This document shows, piece by piece, positions 1 to 6,990 of a stretch of DNA of 7,403 nucleotides. Source of the DNA: Gammaproteobacteria bacterium (GTDB lineage: Bacteria > Pseudomonadota > Gammaproteobacteria > Pseudomonadales > Azotimanducaceae); NCBI GenBank assembly GCA_027293665.1, contig JAPUFN010000358.1, positions 1-7,403 of the forward strand, read 5' to 3'. The notes beneath the pieces are model-generated. The model saw nothing but the letters and a program-made list of their open reading frames with translations. It was not told the DNA's origin and ran no database searches. Position 1 is the stretch's first letter; every line of letters begins with the position of its first letter. A program made the position numbers and the translations under genes.

Positions 1-155
1 ATTGGGCAGTGCGTATCCAGATCAAGCCGTTTGTCCGCTGGATCTGGCTGGGCGGACTCCTGATGGCGCTCGGTGGCAGCCTTGCGATCGCTGATGCGCG
101 TTACCGGCGCCTGCGCAAGCGCATGATTGCGCAGAACTTGATCGCGGCGGGCTGA
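1..155 (+). CDS. ccmF: CcmF C-terminal end (partial), cytochrome c heme lyase subunit
   Basis: The gene enters from the left edge, and its last 50 codons read in the frame starting at position 3, ending at TGA 153-155. The fragment includes IQIKPFVRWIWLGGLLMALG, which matches the end of CcmF: the KPFVRWIWLG motif, then the final transmembrane helix, then a short basic tail (DARYRRLRKR). CcmF is a large multi-pass inner-membrane protein that works with CcmH and CcmI to attach heme covalently to the CXXCH motif of apocytochrome c on the periplasmic side. Identification rests on this tail motif and on ccmG, ccmH and ccmI following directly. The stop is one base from the ccmG start, so the two are cotranscribed and probably translationally coupled. 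Most of the gene lies outside the window. Confidence 0.93.
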   Translation, partial: WAVRIQIKPFVRWIWLGGLLMALGGSLAIADARYRRLRKRMIAQNLIAAG

Positions 156-156
156 C

Positions 157-720
157 GTGAAGCGCGCAAGGCTATTTCTGCCGTTGGTGATCTTCCTTAC
201 GATCATTGCCTTCGGCTACGCCGGTTTCGAACTGAACGATCCACACCAGTTGCCTTCGGCGCTGCTCAACAAACCTTTTCCCGAGTTTTCCGCTCCACTG
301 CTTGCCGAACCTGCCCGCGTGGTCGATCGGCAATCGCTGTTGGGCACGCCGGTGCTGGTCAACGTCTGGGCGACCTGGTGCCCAACCTGCAAGGCGGAAC
401 ATGACGAACTCATGCGGATCCGGCGGGAGACGGATCTGCGAATCGTTGGTATCAATTACAAAGATCAGCGCGCCAAGGCTCTGCGCTGGCTGGCCGACTA
501 CGGCAACCCGTACGATTTTGTTCTGCAGGATCTCGACGGTGGGCTTGGGGTGGAATTGGGCGTGTATGGTGCGCCGGAGAGTTTCCTGCTCGATGCGCAA
601 GGCCTGATCGTCTACAAACGGGTTGGGGACATCAATCCCAGGGTCTGGCGTGATGAGTTGCTGCCGCAACTCGAGACTCTGGAGGTCGGTGTCGGTTCGC
701 TGAGCGCGGATCTGCGATGA
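157..720 (+). CDS. ccmG: CcmG/DsbE, thiol:disulfide interchange protein for cytochrome c maturation
   Basis: This is a 187-aa membrane-anchored periplasmic thioredoxin-like protein, a normal length for CcmG. An N-terminal uncleaved anchor spans about residues 7-23. The thioredoxin fold follows, with active site WCPTC at 74-78, the CcmG-typical GINYKD at 98-103, and GVYGAPE at 135-141, whose Pro140 is the expected cis-proline facing the active site. In the family, CcmG accepts reductant from CcmD/DsbD-type donors and keeps apocytochrome c (and the CcmH thiols) reduced so that heme can be ligated. The GTG start at 157 is chosen because it lies one base after the ccmF stop and gives the short basic MKRAR leader before the membrane segment. 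There is no strong Shine-Dalgarno, which fits coupling to ccmF translation. The stop overlaps the ccmH start (ATGA at 717-720). Confidence 0.96.
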   Translation: MKRARLFLPLVIFLTIIAFGYAGFELNDPHQLPSALLNKPFPEFSAPLLAEPARVVDRQSLLGTPVLVNVWATWCPTCKAEHDELMRIRRETDLRIVGINYKDQRAKALRWLADYGNPYDFVLQDLDGGLGVELGVYGAPESFLLDAQGLIVYKRVGDINPRVWRDELLPQLETLEVGVGSLSADLR

Positions 721-1319
721 CCCTGCGGCTGCTCCTGATCTGTGCCGTTGCCGTGCTGCTGTTGAGTTTCGGCCCGCCCGCCCGGGCTGCGGCGCAGGTA
801 GACATCTATCAGTTTCCGGACTCGCAGACCGAGCTGCGCTACCGCGGTCTCATCGATGAGTTCCGCTGTCCGAAATGTCTCAATACCAACCTTGCGGGAT
901 CAGACGCGCCAATCGCACGTGACCTGCGGCGCACCGTGCATCGCCTGGTGGTGACAGAGGGTTTCACTGATGATCAGGTGCGGGACTTTCTGCAGGAGCG
1001 CTACGGCGACTTCGTGCTTTACTCGCCGCCATTCAAGCCGGGCACCTGGATTCTCTGGCTGGCGCCGCTGGGCTTTGTGCTGTGTGGCGCAATCATCCTG
1101 CTGCGCACAGTGCGCCACCAGGGTGCGGTGCCGCTCAATGAGTCTGAGCAACGGCGGATCGCTGCAATCGTTGGTACGGCCGATACTGGTGCTCACACCG
1201 AAGATGGCGACGTAAACGTCGAAGATGGCGCCGTAAACGTCGAAGATGGCGCCGTAACCGTCGAAGATGGCGCCGTAACCGGCAAAGATGCCGGTCCACA
1301 AATGGAGCTCGATCGCTAG
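717..1319 (+). CDS. ccmH: CcmH, cytochrome c maturation thiol protein, with repeat-containing C-terminal tail
   Basis: This 200-aa protein has a cleavable signal peptide (hydrophobic to about residue 22, ARA-A type site near 24-25). A periplasmic CcmH domain follows with the redox motif RCPKC at 50-54 and the family run GSDAPIARDLR at 61-71. A transmembrane helix spans about 111-130 (WILWLAPLGF onward). The family function is handling of the apocytochrome c thiols in the heme-lyase complex with CcmF and CcmI. This is the short form, with CcmI encoded separately rather than fused as in E. coli. The residue after the CXXC is Leu where Gln is usual (CLNTNL against the common CQNQ type). Beyond the helix, residues 162-189 are four acidic 7-residue repeats that are not part of the usual domain and are predicted cytoplasmic. 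The start overlaps the ccmG stop, and TAG 1317-1319 abuts the ccmI ATG. Confidence 0.94.
   Translation: MTLRLLLICAVAVLLLSFGPPARAAAQVDIYQFPDSQTELRYRGLIDEFRCPKCLNTNLAGSDAPIARDLRRTVHRLVVTEGFTDDQVRDFLQERYGDFVLYSPPFKPGTWILWLAPLGFVLCGAIILLRTVRHQGAVPLNESEQRRIAAIVGTADTGAHTEDGDVNVEDGAVNVEDGAVTVEDGAVTGKDAGPQMELDR
1200..1292 (+). repeat. 21-bp tandem repeat (about 4.4 copies) in the 3' end of ccmH
   Basis: Four consecutive 21-bp units begin at 1200, 1221, 1242 and 1263. A decayed partial copy (AAAGATGCC) starts at 1284. Units differ by only one to a few bases, mainly GAC/GCC in the fourth codon and AAC/ACC in the sixth, with the final codon GGC in the last unit. Each encodes E-D-G-(A/D)-V-(N/T)-(V/G). 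Because the unit is a multiple of three, gain or loss of copies would leave the ccmH frame and the downstream ccmI start intact. Near-identity at the DNA level suggests recent expansion by slippage or unequal exchange rather than old protein-level selection. Confidence 0.93.
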
Positions 1320-2549
1320 ATGTTCTGGGTATATGCCGCTGCGCTGCTGTGCCTCGCTGCTTTGTTCATCGCCTGGCCGTTGCTCCGTAGCCCACGGCGC
1401 CTCACGCGGGTCTCACGCGAAGCAACCGTTAAGGCGTTGTATCGTGATCGCCTCGCGGAGATTGCCAATGAACTCCACGGCGGCACGATCGCGGCCGAAG
1501 ATCGCGCACAGGTGGAGGCTGAACTCGGCTCATCGCTGCTGGCGGATTACGCAGCAGATTCCACGCCGCTGAATCCGACGGATGCGCGACTTGGCAGGGG
1601 GCTGGTCGTTGCGACGGTGCTGCTGGTGATCGCAGGTGTCCTGTTTATATACAACGGGCTTGGTGATCCTGCGGCCGACCGGCTGCTCGGCGCCGAGTCA
1701 CTGTTGCGACTGGATCCCGAGGCGGATAGAGAGGCGTTGCTGGTGTGGCAGGAAAAACTACGCGAACGGGTCGCGGCCAGACCAGCCGATGCGCAAAGCT
1801 GGTATCTGCTGGGTCACAGTGAGTTACAGCTTGCCGAGTATCAACGTTCGAGCGAAGCGTTCGCGATGGCGTATGCGCAGTTCGGTGCTGATCCGAATAT
1901 CGACGTTTACTGGTTGCAGGCGCGTTATCTGGCCGCAAACGGCCAGGTGGACAGTGCCACACGAAGCATCGCCGAGCGAATTCTGCAGCGCGATCCGAAC
2001 CACCCGCTGGTCCTGGAAATGTATGCGATCGACGCATATCAGTCGGGCGATTACCGCACGTCGGTAGGTCATCTGAATCGGGCGCTCTCACGTGCGATCA
2101 ATCCGTCACAACGTGCGGCTCTGCAAGACGGTATGCGCGAAGCACGCACACGCCTGGGCGATTTGACGCCAAGTCTGGATGTTGCGATTGCGGTGAGTGG
2201 CGATGTGCCGCACGGTGCTATGTTGTTTGTTATCGCGCGACCGATGGGCGGCGGCATGCCCTTCGCAGTCGTCCGGCGGCCGGCGGTGGATTTCCCCCGT
2301 TCCATTCGGCTTGATGACGCGGTAAGCATGAACCCGGCACAATTGCTGTCGCAGGCAGGCGCGGTGGAAGTGGTCGTTCGACTGAGTCTCAACGGCACTC
2401 CCATGGCCCAGTCTGGTGATTGGGAATGGCGCTCGCAGCCGATCGAGCTGGCCGCTCTCGCAGAACCACTGCAGCTTGACGCAACACTTGCAGCACCGCA
2501 GCCGGGTACCGGCGCACCGACTACAGCCACGCGACCTGTTCTGCCATAA
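1320..2549 (+). CDS. ccmI: CcmI/CycH, TPR apocytochrome c chaperone of the heme lyase complex
   Basis: This 409-aa protein has the standard CcmI layout. TM1 is at about residues 2-21. A cytoplasmic loop at 22-92 includes the leucine-rich helical stretch LYRDRLAEIANELHGG (40-55). TM2 is at about 93-111. A periplasmic TPR domain follows (about 155-260; repeats around SWYLLGHSELQLAEYQRSSEA, WLQARYLAANGQ and YAIDAYQSGDYRTSVGHLNRAL). The C-terminal CycH-type domain (about 283-380) contains VAIAVSG and LFVIARPMGGGMPFAVVR. In the family, the TPR domain binds the C-terminal helix of apocytochrome c and presents it to CcmF/CcmH. The ATG directly follows the ccmH stop with no gap, and a GGAG lies upstream inside the ccmH end. 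The last 30 residues are Ala/Pro/Thr-rich and probably disordered. This appears to be the last gene of the ccm operon. Confidence 0.95.
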   Translation: MFWVYAAALLCLAALFIAWPLLRSPRRLTRVSREATVKALYRDRLAEIANELHGGTIAAEDRAQVEAELGSSLLADYAADSTPLNPTDARLGRGLVVATVLLVIAGVLFIYNGLGDPAADRLLGAESLLRLDPEADREALLVWQEKLRERVAARPADAQSWYLLGHSELQLAEYQRSSEAFAMAYAQFGADPNIDVYWLQARYLAANGQVDSATRSIAERILQRDPNHPLVLEMYAIDAYQSGDYRTSVGHLNRALSRAINPSQRAALQDGMREARTRLGDLTPSLDVAIAVSGDVPHGAMLFVIARPMGGGMPFAVVRRPAVDFPRSIRLDDAVSMNPAQLLSQAGAVEVVVRLSLNGTPMAQSGDWEWRSQPIELAALAEPLQLDATLAAPQPGTGAPTTATRPVLP

Positions 2550-2605
2550 GCCCGATGTGCTGCGCACGCCAGCCTGAAACCATTTCTGGACCGCGTTGTC
2601 GAACC

Positions 2606-2611
2606 TGTAAT
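2606..2611 (+). promoter_or_regulatory. Possible -10 box for gntR
   Basis: TGTAAT matches five of six positions of the sigma-70 -10 consensus and lies about 60 bp before the chosen gntR start. The hexamer 17 bp upstream (TTTCTG) is a poor -35, so this is a weak prediction based on one element and location. Confidence 0.25.
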
Positions 2612-2652
2612 TGTCTCGGGCGTGGCCGCGATGTGTCCGGGTCGTTCTTTGC

Positions 2653-2660
2653 GGGGGAGG
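2653..2660 (+). promoter_or_regulatory. Shine-Dalgarno for the gntR regulator
   Basis: GGGGGAGG is a strong purine-rich match, 13 bases before the ATG at 2674. The spacing is longer than ideal. It still favours this ATG over the in-frame TTG at 2611, which lies upstream of this site and would add a Trp/Cys/Gly-rich leader foreign to the family. Confidence 0.6.
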
Positions 2661-2673
2661 TTGGGGCACAGCC

Positions 2674-3369
2674 ATGGAATTCGAACCGGCAGTCAGTTTG
2701 ACCGAGCAGATCGCCGATCATCTCGGTAGAGATATCATTTTTGGCCGTCTCCAGCCGGGTTCTCGGATACAGGAACTCAAAGTAGCCGGCGATCTCAGCG
2801 TCTCGCGCGGCTCCGTGCGTGAAGCCCTCCTGATCCTGGAAAGGCGCCATCTCATTGAGATCATCCCGCGCCGGGGTGCAGTTGTGAGCCGTTTGGAAGT
2901 CAATGAAATTGCCAATTTTTGCGAGCTGTTTGCGGAAGTCCAGATCATGTTCTTCGTCAAGCTCGCCGCGATCAGAGAACTCGATACCAGCGGCTTCTGC
3001 GCGCCGCTCGAAGACATGGCACAGGCAGTCGTTGCCCGGGATCTGGTTGCGATGCTCGAAGCGCGGCAGGCTTTCTTCAATGTCGGCTTGCCCCTCCTGA
3101 ATGATTTTTATCTCGGCTCCGTAGTCAGCGGCCTCATTCCGGCAGGCTTGCGCCTCGCCCATCTTGCGGCACGCCACGCGGACTATGAATCCCGGGACAC
3201 GTTGCGTTACCACCAGGCCCTGCTGGAGGCGCTGGAAAACGACGAGGAACGACGAGTGGAGGAATTGGTACATGCCTACAATGGCCGTGAGCAGAAACTG
3301 GCGCTTGGTTGTTCTGTCGGCGGACGGTTGCCTGCAAGCGGCCATGCCGAAACCAGATTGATCGCCTGA
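2674..3369 (+). CDS. GntR-family (FadR subfamily, FCD domain) transcriptional regulator
   Basis: This is a 231-aa protein from the ATG at 2674. Residues 8-73 form the GntR winged helix-turn-helix: SLTEQIADHLGRDIIFGRLQPG opens it, VSRGSVREALLILE (43-56) is the recognition-helix region, and IPRRGAVVSRL (64-74) is the wing. Residues about 77-210 are all-helical and fit the FCD effector domain. Such proteins are dimeric DNA-binding regulators responding to small carboxylates or similar ligands; nothing here shows the ligand. Of the usual FCD metal ligands (D-x3-H, H, H), His180 (YHQALLEAL) and His200 (ELVHAY) are present. The D-x3-H position reads ARQAFFN (130-136), with no Asp and Asn for His, so the metal site looks altered. 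A GntR gene just before smc resembles the Pseudomonas arrangement, from memory, but a link to chromosome segregation is not shown. Confidence 0.9.
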   Translation: MEFEPAVSLTEQIADHLGRDIIFGRLQPGSRIQELKVAGDLSVSRGSVREALLILERRHLIEIIPRRGAVVSRLEVNEIANFCELFAEVQIMFFVKLAAIRELDTSGFCAPLEDMAQAVVARDLVAMLEARQAFFNVGLPLLNDFYLGSVVSGLIPAGLRLAHLAARHADYESRDTLRYHQALLEALENDEERRVEELVHAYNGREQKLALGCSVGGRLPASGHAETRLIA

Positions 3370-3461
3370 TAGCGGCATTTTTGGGCGTGTTGGGGTGTTA
3401 CGCTTGTGAACTATTTGCTTTAGACTAGCGCCTTCTCAGCTCAGGGTGATCTACGCGCTCA
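3370..3461 (+). other. Intergenic region upstream of smc
   Basis: These 92 bp carry no ORF and no clear terminator for gntR. TAGACT (3421-3426) could be a -10 element, but the hexamer 17 bp upstream (TTACGC) is a poor -35. AGGGTG at 3443-3448, 13 bases before the ATG, is the only candidate ribosome binding site for smc. Confidence 0.5.
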
Positions 3462-6400
3462 ATGCGGCTTAAGCAGATCAAGCTCGCAGGTTTCAAATCA
3501 TTTGTCGATCCGACAACGGTCACCCTCCCCGGCAATCGTTGTGCCGTAGTAGGGCCAAACGGATGTGGCAAGTCGAACATCATCGACGGCGTGCGTTGGG
3601 TGATGGGCGAAAGCTCAGCCAAACAACTCCGCGGTGAAAACCTCACAGACGTTATCTTCAGCGGCTCGAACTCGCGCCAGCCGACCGCTGTCGCCAGTGT
3701 AGAACTCATCTTCGACAACCACGAAGGTCGCATTGGCGGAGAATATGCCGCCTACGGAGAAATTTCCGTGCGGCGCCAGGTCACGCGGGACTCCCAGTCG
3801 AGTTATTTCCTCAACGGCCACAAATGCCGGCGCCGTGACATTATGGACATCTTCCTGGGCACCGGGTTTGGTCCACGCAGTTATTCCATCATCGAGCAGG
3901 GGATGATCGGTCAATTGGTGGAAGCCAAACCGGAAGATCTGCGGGCCTATCTGGAGGAAGCCGCCGGGATATCCAGGTACAAGGAGCGTCGCCGGGAAAC
4001 CGAAAATCGGATCAAACATACCCGGGAAAATCTTGCCCGGCTCACCGACATTCGCGACGAGCTTGAAAAGCAGATCAAGCATCTGGATCGTCAAGCCAAG
4101 GCTGCCGGCCGCTATCGTCGGCTCAAGACTGAAGAGACCAGTCTCACCGCGGGTCTTTACGCGCTCAGATTTGGCGCACTTGAGCACCAGCTCGCCGAGC
4201 ACCAGAGCAACATTCAACAACTCGAAGTTGCCTATGAGCGCAGCGCTGCCCTCCAGCAGGGATTGGACACAGAAATTGAATCGGGTCGACAGCAGCACGC
4301 AGACAGCAGCGAATCCTTCAACGAAGTGCAGGGTCGCTACTATCAGCTGGGCGCGGACATCGCCCGAATAGAAGAAGCCATCCAGTTCAATCGCGAGAGG
4401 GTCAAGCAGCTCGAGCTCGATCTCGAGACAGTGCAACAGCGCACCGGCGAAACCTCGCAGCAACTGGCGATGGATCAGGGTCAGATCAGCGAGATCAAAT
4501 CACAGGTCGCCGCACTGGGCCCGGCTGTCCGCGAAGCCGAAGTGGCTGATCAACAGGCTCACACCTTGCTCGATGAACTCGAGGAGCGCTATCAGGAAAA
4601 TCAGAATGCGTGGGAGGCATTTATCCGGGCAGCTGCAGAAAACGAGCGCCATGCGGAAGTTCAGGCATCGCGAATCGAACATCTCGAACAATTGCTGCAA
4701 CGGCTGCGTGGCCGTCATGAGCAGCTCACCAGCGACGCGGAGATCATGCCGCCTTCGGGCACGGAGGACGTGAATTCGCTGGCGGCGGAAATTGCTGAAA
4801 GTGAAATTAATCGGCGTGCCCTGGAATCCGAGGTCGATGTCTGTTTCAGCGCGTTAGCCACAGCCCGCGAAGATGTGCTCATGCGCGACAAGGTTCTCGA
4901 GGATGCGCGTGGTGAGGTGCAAGCGTTACGGCACGACCTTGCAAGCCTCGAGGCCTTGCAGAGGGCGGCCCTCGGCCGCGAAGCGCGCGAATCGCATGAG
5001 TGGATCGAAGCGCAGGGGCTGAGTGCTGCACAACGGCTTGGCGAGGCGTTGTCGGTTGTGCCTGGCTGGGAACAGGCGGTAGAAACGGCGCTGGGAGACT
5101 ATCTGCAGGCGATTCGGGTCGACGATATTGAGTTGTATCAGGCTACGTTCACCACCTTCAGTGGCGGTGGTGTCACGCTGTTTGAAGCGTCTGTCGATAC
5201 CCAGAAGATGGCCGGCGCGCTGCCGAGCCTGGCATCTCTCGTCCGCAGTCAGGATCTGAAATTGGGCTCGGTGCTGCAGGGGATATACGCGGCCGAATCC
5301 GTCGCCGTTGCGCTTGCTAATCGCGCCGCGCTCAAGCCTGGCGAGAGTATCGTCACCCGTCAGGGAGTCTGGTTGGGACCAGACTGGATCAAGCGGGTTG
5401 CCGAGCCAACCGAAGCGAGCAGCAAGGGCATCATCCATCGGGCACAGGAACTCGAAACGCTGAACCTGCGGGTGGAGGAAGCCGAATCAACGCTTGCCGA
5501 TCTGCAGAGTCACGTTGTAGAAGGCCGCGCGAGAATAGAACAGCTCGAAGGCGAGCGCGAAGCGTTTCAGCTTCAGATCAACCAACTCAATCAATCGCTC
5601 GGTGATTTGAAAACCGATCACGGTGTGCGTCGCGTGCAGCTTGAAGAAGCCGATGCGCGACGGATTCGCCTGACCGGAGAGAGAGCGGAAATCGATCAGC
5701 AGATTCACGAGGAAACCGAGCGACTCAAGACAGCTCGGCAGACGTTGGCCAGCGTCCTGGAGGCGCAGGAAGGTCAGGAAGACAAGCGTGCAGGGCTCGA
5801 CAACCGGCGCCAGGATACGCAACGCGAACTTGAGCTGGCACGCGTGTCCGCACGCGCAAGCCGCGACCACTTTCACACGCTCAATACCCAGTGGCAGGGG
5901 CTGCAGTCGAAACTTGCCGCGAGCGAAACGGCCCGTGATCGTCTGGTACGGCAACAAAGTGAACTCAATGAGCAGCTGGATGTGCTCAAGCAGGGTATTG
6001 CAAACAGTGCGACGCCATTGCCGGAACTGAAAAATGAGCTGGAAGCGAAGCTCGCCGAACGGTTGACGGTGGAATCCCAACTCGGTGAGGTGCGCAATGC
6101 ACTCGAGTCGATCGATCAGCGAATTCGCGAACTAGAAGGGCAGCGAACGGATACCGAAGCCGGGTTGAACGATCTGCGCGGTGAGCTTGAAACCGCACGG
6201 GTGAACCGTCAGGGACTGAGCGTGCAAGCTGAAAATATCACTGAACAGTTGCAGTCAACCGGCATCTCGCTGGAACAAGCGCGCGAAGAGTTGCCCGAAA
6301 AGGCCACGACAGAAACCTGGGAACGCGAGCTCGAGCGCATGGATCGACGCATCCAGCGCTTGGGCCCGATCAATCTGGCAGCGATTGATGAATTCGAATC

Positions 6401-6971
6401 GCAATCACAGCGCAAGAAATACCTGGATCAGCAGAACGAGGACTTGGATCAGGCATTAGAAACTCTCGTCGCTGCGATTCGGAAAATAGACCGGGAAACC
6501 CGGCAACGATTCAAGGAAACGTTTGAGGCTGTGAACGCGCGGCTCGGCGAATTGTTTCCGAAAGTTTTCGGCGGAGGACACGCCTATCTGGAACTGACAG
6601 GGGAGGATCTGCTTGATACGGGCGTTTCGCTGATGGCGAGACCCCCGGGAAAGCGCAATACCAGTGTGCATCTGCTCTCTGGTGGCGAGAAGGCTATGAC
6701 AGCGGTGGCGTTGATTTTCGCCATTTTCCATCTCAATCCGAGCCCGGTTTGCCTGCTCGATGAGGTTGATGCACCGCTTGATGACGTTAACGTCTTGCGC
6801 TTTGCGGAGTTGATTCGGGAGATGTCCGAGGACGTGCAGTTCGTCATCATCACTCATAACAAGCTGACGATGGAAATGGCCGATCACTTGATGGGAGTGA
6901 CGATGAATGAGCCTGGCGTATCACGCCTGGTGTCCGTGGACGTGGAAGAAGCTGCTGCGATGGCAGTCTGA
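3462..6971 (+). CDS. smc: Chromosome partition/condensation protein SMC
   Basis: This is a full-length 1169-aa SMC ATPase. The N-terminal head half opens with the canonical MRLKQIKLAGFKSFVDPT, which fixes the start, followed by Walker A GPNGCGKS at 31-38 and the SSAKQLRG R-loop region at 51-58. A long coiled coil covers about 170-500. The hinge is about 510-660 (VVPGWEQAVETALGDYLQAI, then GGGVTLFEAS). The returning coil is about 660-960. The C-terminal head half has the signature LSGGEKAMT at 1072-1080, Walker B VCLLDEVDAPLDD at 1096-1108 with catalytic Glu1101, and the switch His1132 in ITHNK. All ATPase residues are intact. SMC dimers with ScpA/ScpB compact DNA and extrude loops from origin-proximal ParB sites to resolve sister chromosomes; scpAB are not in this window. 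The hinge lacks the GGSxTGG-type glycine motif of Bacillus SMC (here WLGPDWIKRV), consistent with my recollection of gammaproteobacterial SMCs. Confidence 0.97.
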   Translation: MRLKQIKLAGFKSFVDPTTVTLPGNRCAVVGPNGCGKSNIIDGVRWVMGESSAKQLRGENLTDVIFSGSNSRQPTAVASVELIFDNHEGRIGGEYAAYGEISVRRQVTRDSQSSYFLNGHKCRRRDIMDIFLGTGFGPRSYSIIEQGMIGQLVEAKPEDLRAYLEEAAGISRYKERRRETENRIKHTRENLARLTDIRDELEKQIKHLDRQAKAAGRYRRLKTEETSLTAGLYALRFGALEHQLAEHQSNIQQLEVAYERSAALQQGLDTEIESGRQQHADSSESFNEVQGRYYQLGADIARIEEAIQFNRERVKQLELDLETVQQRTGETSQQLAMDQGQISEIKSQVAALGPAVREAEVADQQAHTLLDELEERYQENQNAWEAFIRAAAENERHAEVQASRIEHLEQLLQRLRGRHEQLTSDAEIMPPSGTEDVNSLAAEIAESEINRRALESEVDVCFSALATAREDVLMRDKVLEDARGEVQALRHDLASLEALQRAALGREARESHEWIEAQGLSAAQRLGEALSVVPGWEQAVETALGDYLQAIRVDDIELYQATFTTFSGGGVTLFEASVDTQKMAGALPSLASLVRSQDLKLGSVLQGIYAAESVAVALANRAALKPGESIVTRQGVWLGPDWIKRVAEPTEASSKGIIHRAQELETLNLRVEEAESTLADLQSHVVEGRARIEQLEGEREAFQLQINQLNQSLGDLKTDHGVRRVQLEEADARRIRLTGERAEIDQQIHEETERLKTARQTLASVLEAQEGQEDKRAGLDNRRQDTQRELELARVSARASRDHFHTLNTQWQGLQSKLAASETARDRLVRQQSELNEQLDVLKQGIANSATPLPELKNELEAKLAERLTVESQLGEVRNALESIDQRIRELEGQRTDTEAGLNDLRGELETARVNRQGLSVQAENITEQLQSTGISLEQAREELPEKATTETWERELERMDRRIQRLGPINLAAIDEFESQSQRKKYLDQQNEDLDQALETLVAAIRKIDRETRQRFKETFEAVNARLGELFPKVFGGGHAYLELTGEDLLDTGVSLMARPPGKRNTSVHLLSGGEKAMTAVALIFAIFHLNPSPVCLLDEVDAPLDDVNVLRFAELIREMSEDVQFVIITHNKLTMEMADHLMGVTMNEPGVSRLVSVDVEEAAAMAV

Positions 6972-6990
6972 TCTCTGCGGAGATCGTTTT
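6969..6990 (+). terminator. Hairpin plus short T-run overlapping the smc stop codon (candidate weak terminator)
   Basis: GATCTC-TGCG-GAGATC (6970-6985) is a perfect 6-bp stem with a 4-base loop. It is extendable by a T-G pair and followed by GTTTT (6986-6990). The last two bases of the smc TGA lie inside the stem. The T-run is short and the stem is only half G/C, so termination would be partial at best. It could instead protect the 3' end or couple smc to zipA expression. Confidence 0.4.

Larger units (their letters stand above)
2550..2673 (+). other. Intergenic region between the ccm operon and the gntR regulator
   Basis: These 124 bp contain no convincing gene. There are two weak inverted repeats just after the ccmI stop (GTGC-TGC-GCAC at 2557-2567, and a bulged CCA/GAAA-CCA-TTTC/TGG around 2569-2589). 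Neither is followed by a T-run, so no intrinsic terminator can be claimed. A possible -10 box and the gntR ribosome binding site lie in the second half. Read-through from ccm into gntR cannot be excluded. Confidence 0.6.

Noticed and set aside
1200..1283. Calcium-binding EF-hand or RTX-like repeats in the CcmH tail
   Set aside because: The E-D-G-A-V-N-V unit lacks the spacing of DxDxDG or GGxGxD loops, and the tail is predicted cytoplasmic.
1200..1292. CRISPR array
   Set aside because: The units are directly adjacent with no spacers and encode an in-frame peptide repeat, so this is a coding minisatellite.
900..1301. Antisense ORF across the ccmH repeat, giving a Tyr-Gly-Ala-Ile-Phe-Asp repeat peptide
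   Set aside because: The repetition is just the complement of the in-frame ccmH minisatellite. There is no ribosome binding site or domain, and it is fully contained within ccmH.
2557..2589. Terminator after ccmI
   Set aside because: Two short inverted repeats are present, but the stems are 4 bp or bulged and no T-run follows.
2611..2673. Upstream TTG start for the gntR regulator
   Set aside because: It would add 21 residues rich in Trp, Cys and Gly that do not fit the family. The strong GGGGGAGG lies downstream of it, just before the ATG at 2674.
2521..3378. Long antisense ORF (285 codons) opposite the gntR regulator
   Set aside because: The + strand frame encodes a clear GntR wHTH plus FCD protein. 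The antisense product shows no recognisable domain and runs across the intergenic gap into the ccmI end, so it is a shadow of a G+C-rich gene.
3398..3426. Sigma-70 promoter for smc (TTACGC - 17 bp - TAGACT)
   Set aside because: The -35 matches only two of six positions and the -10 four of six. This is too weak to list as a promoter without start-site data.
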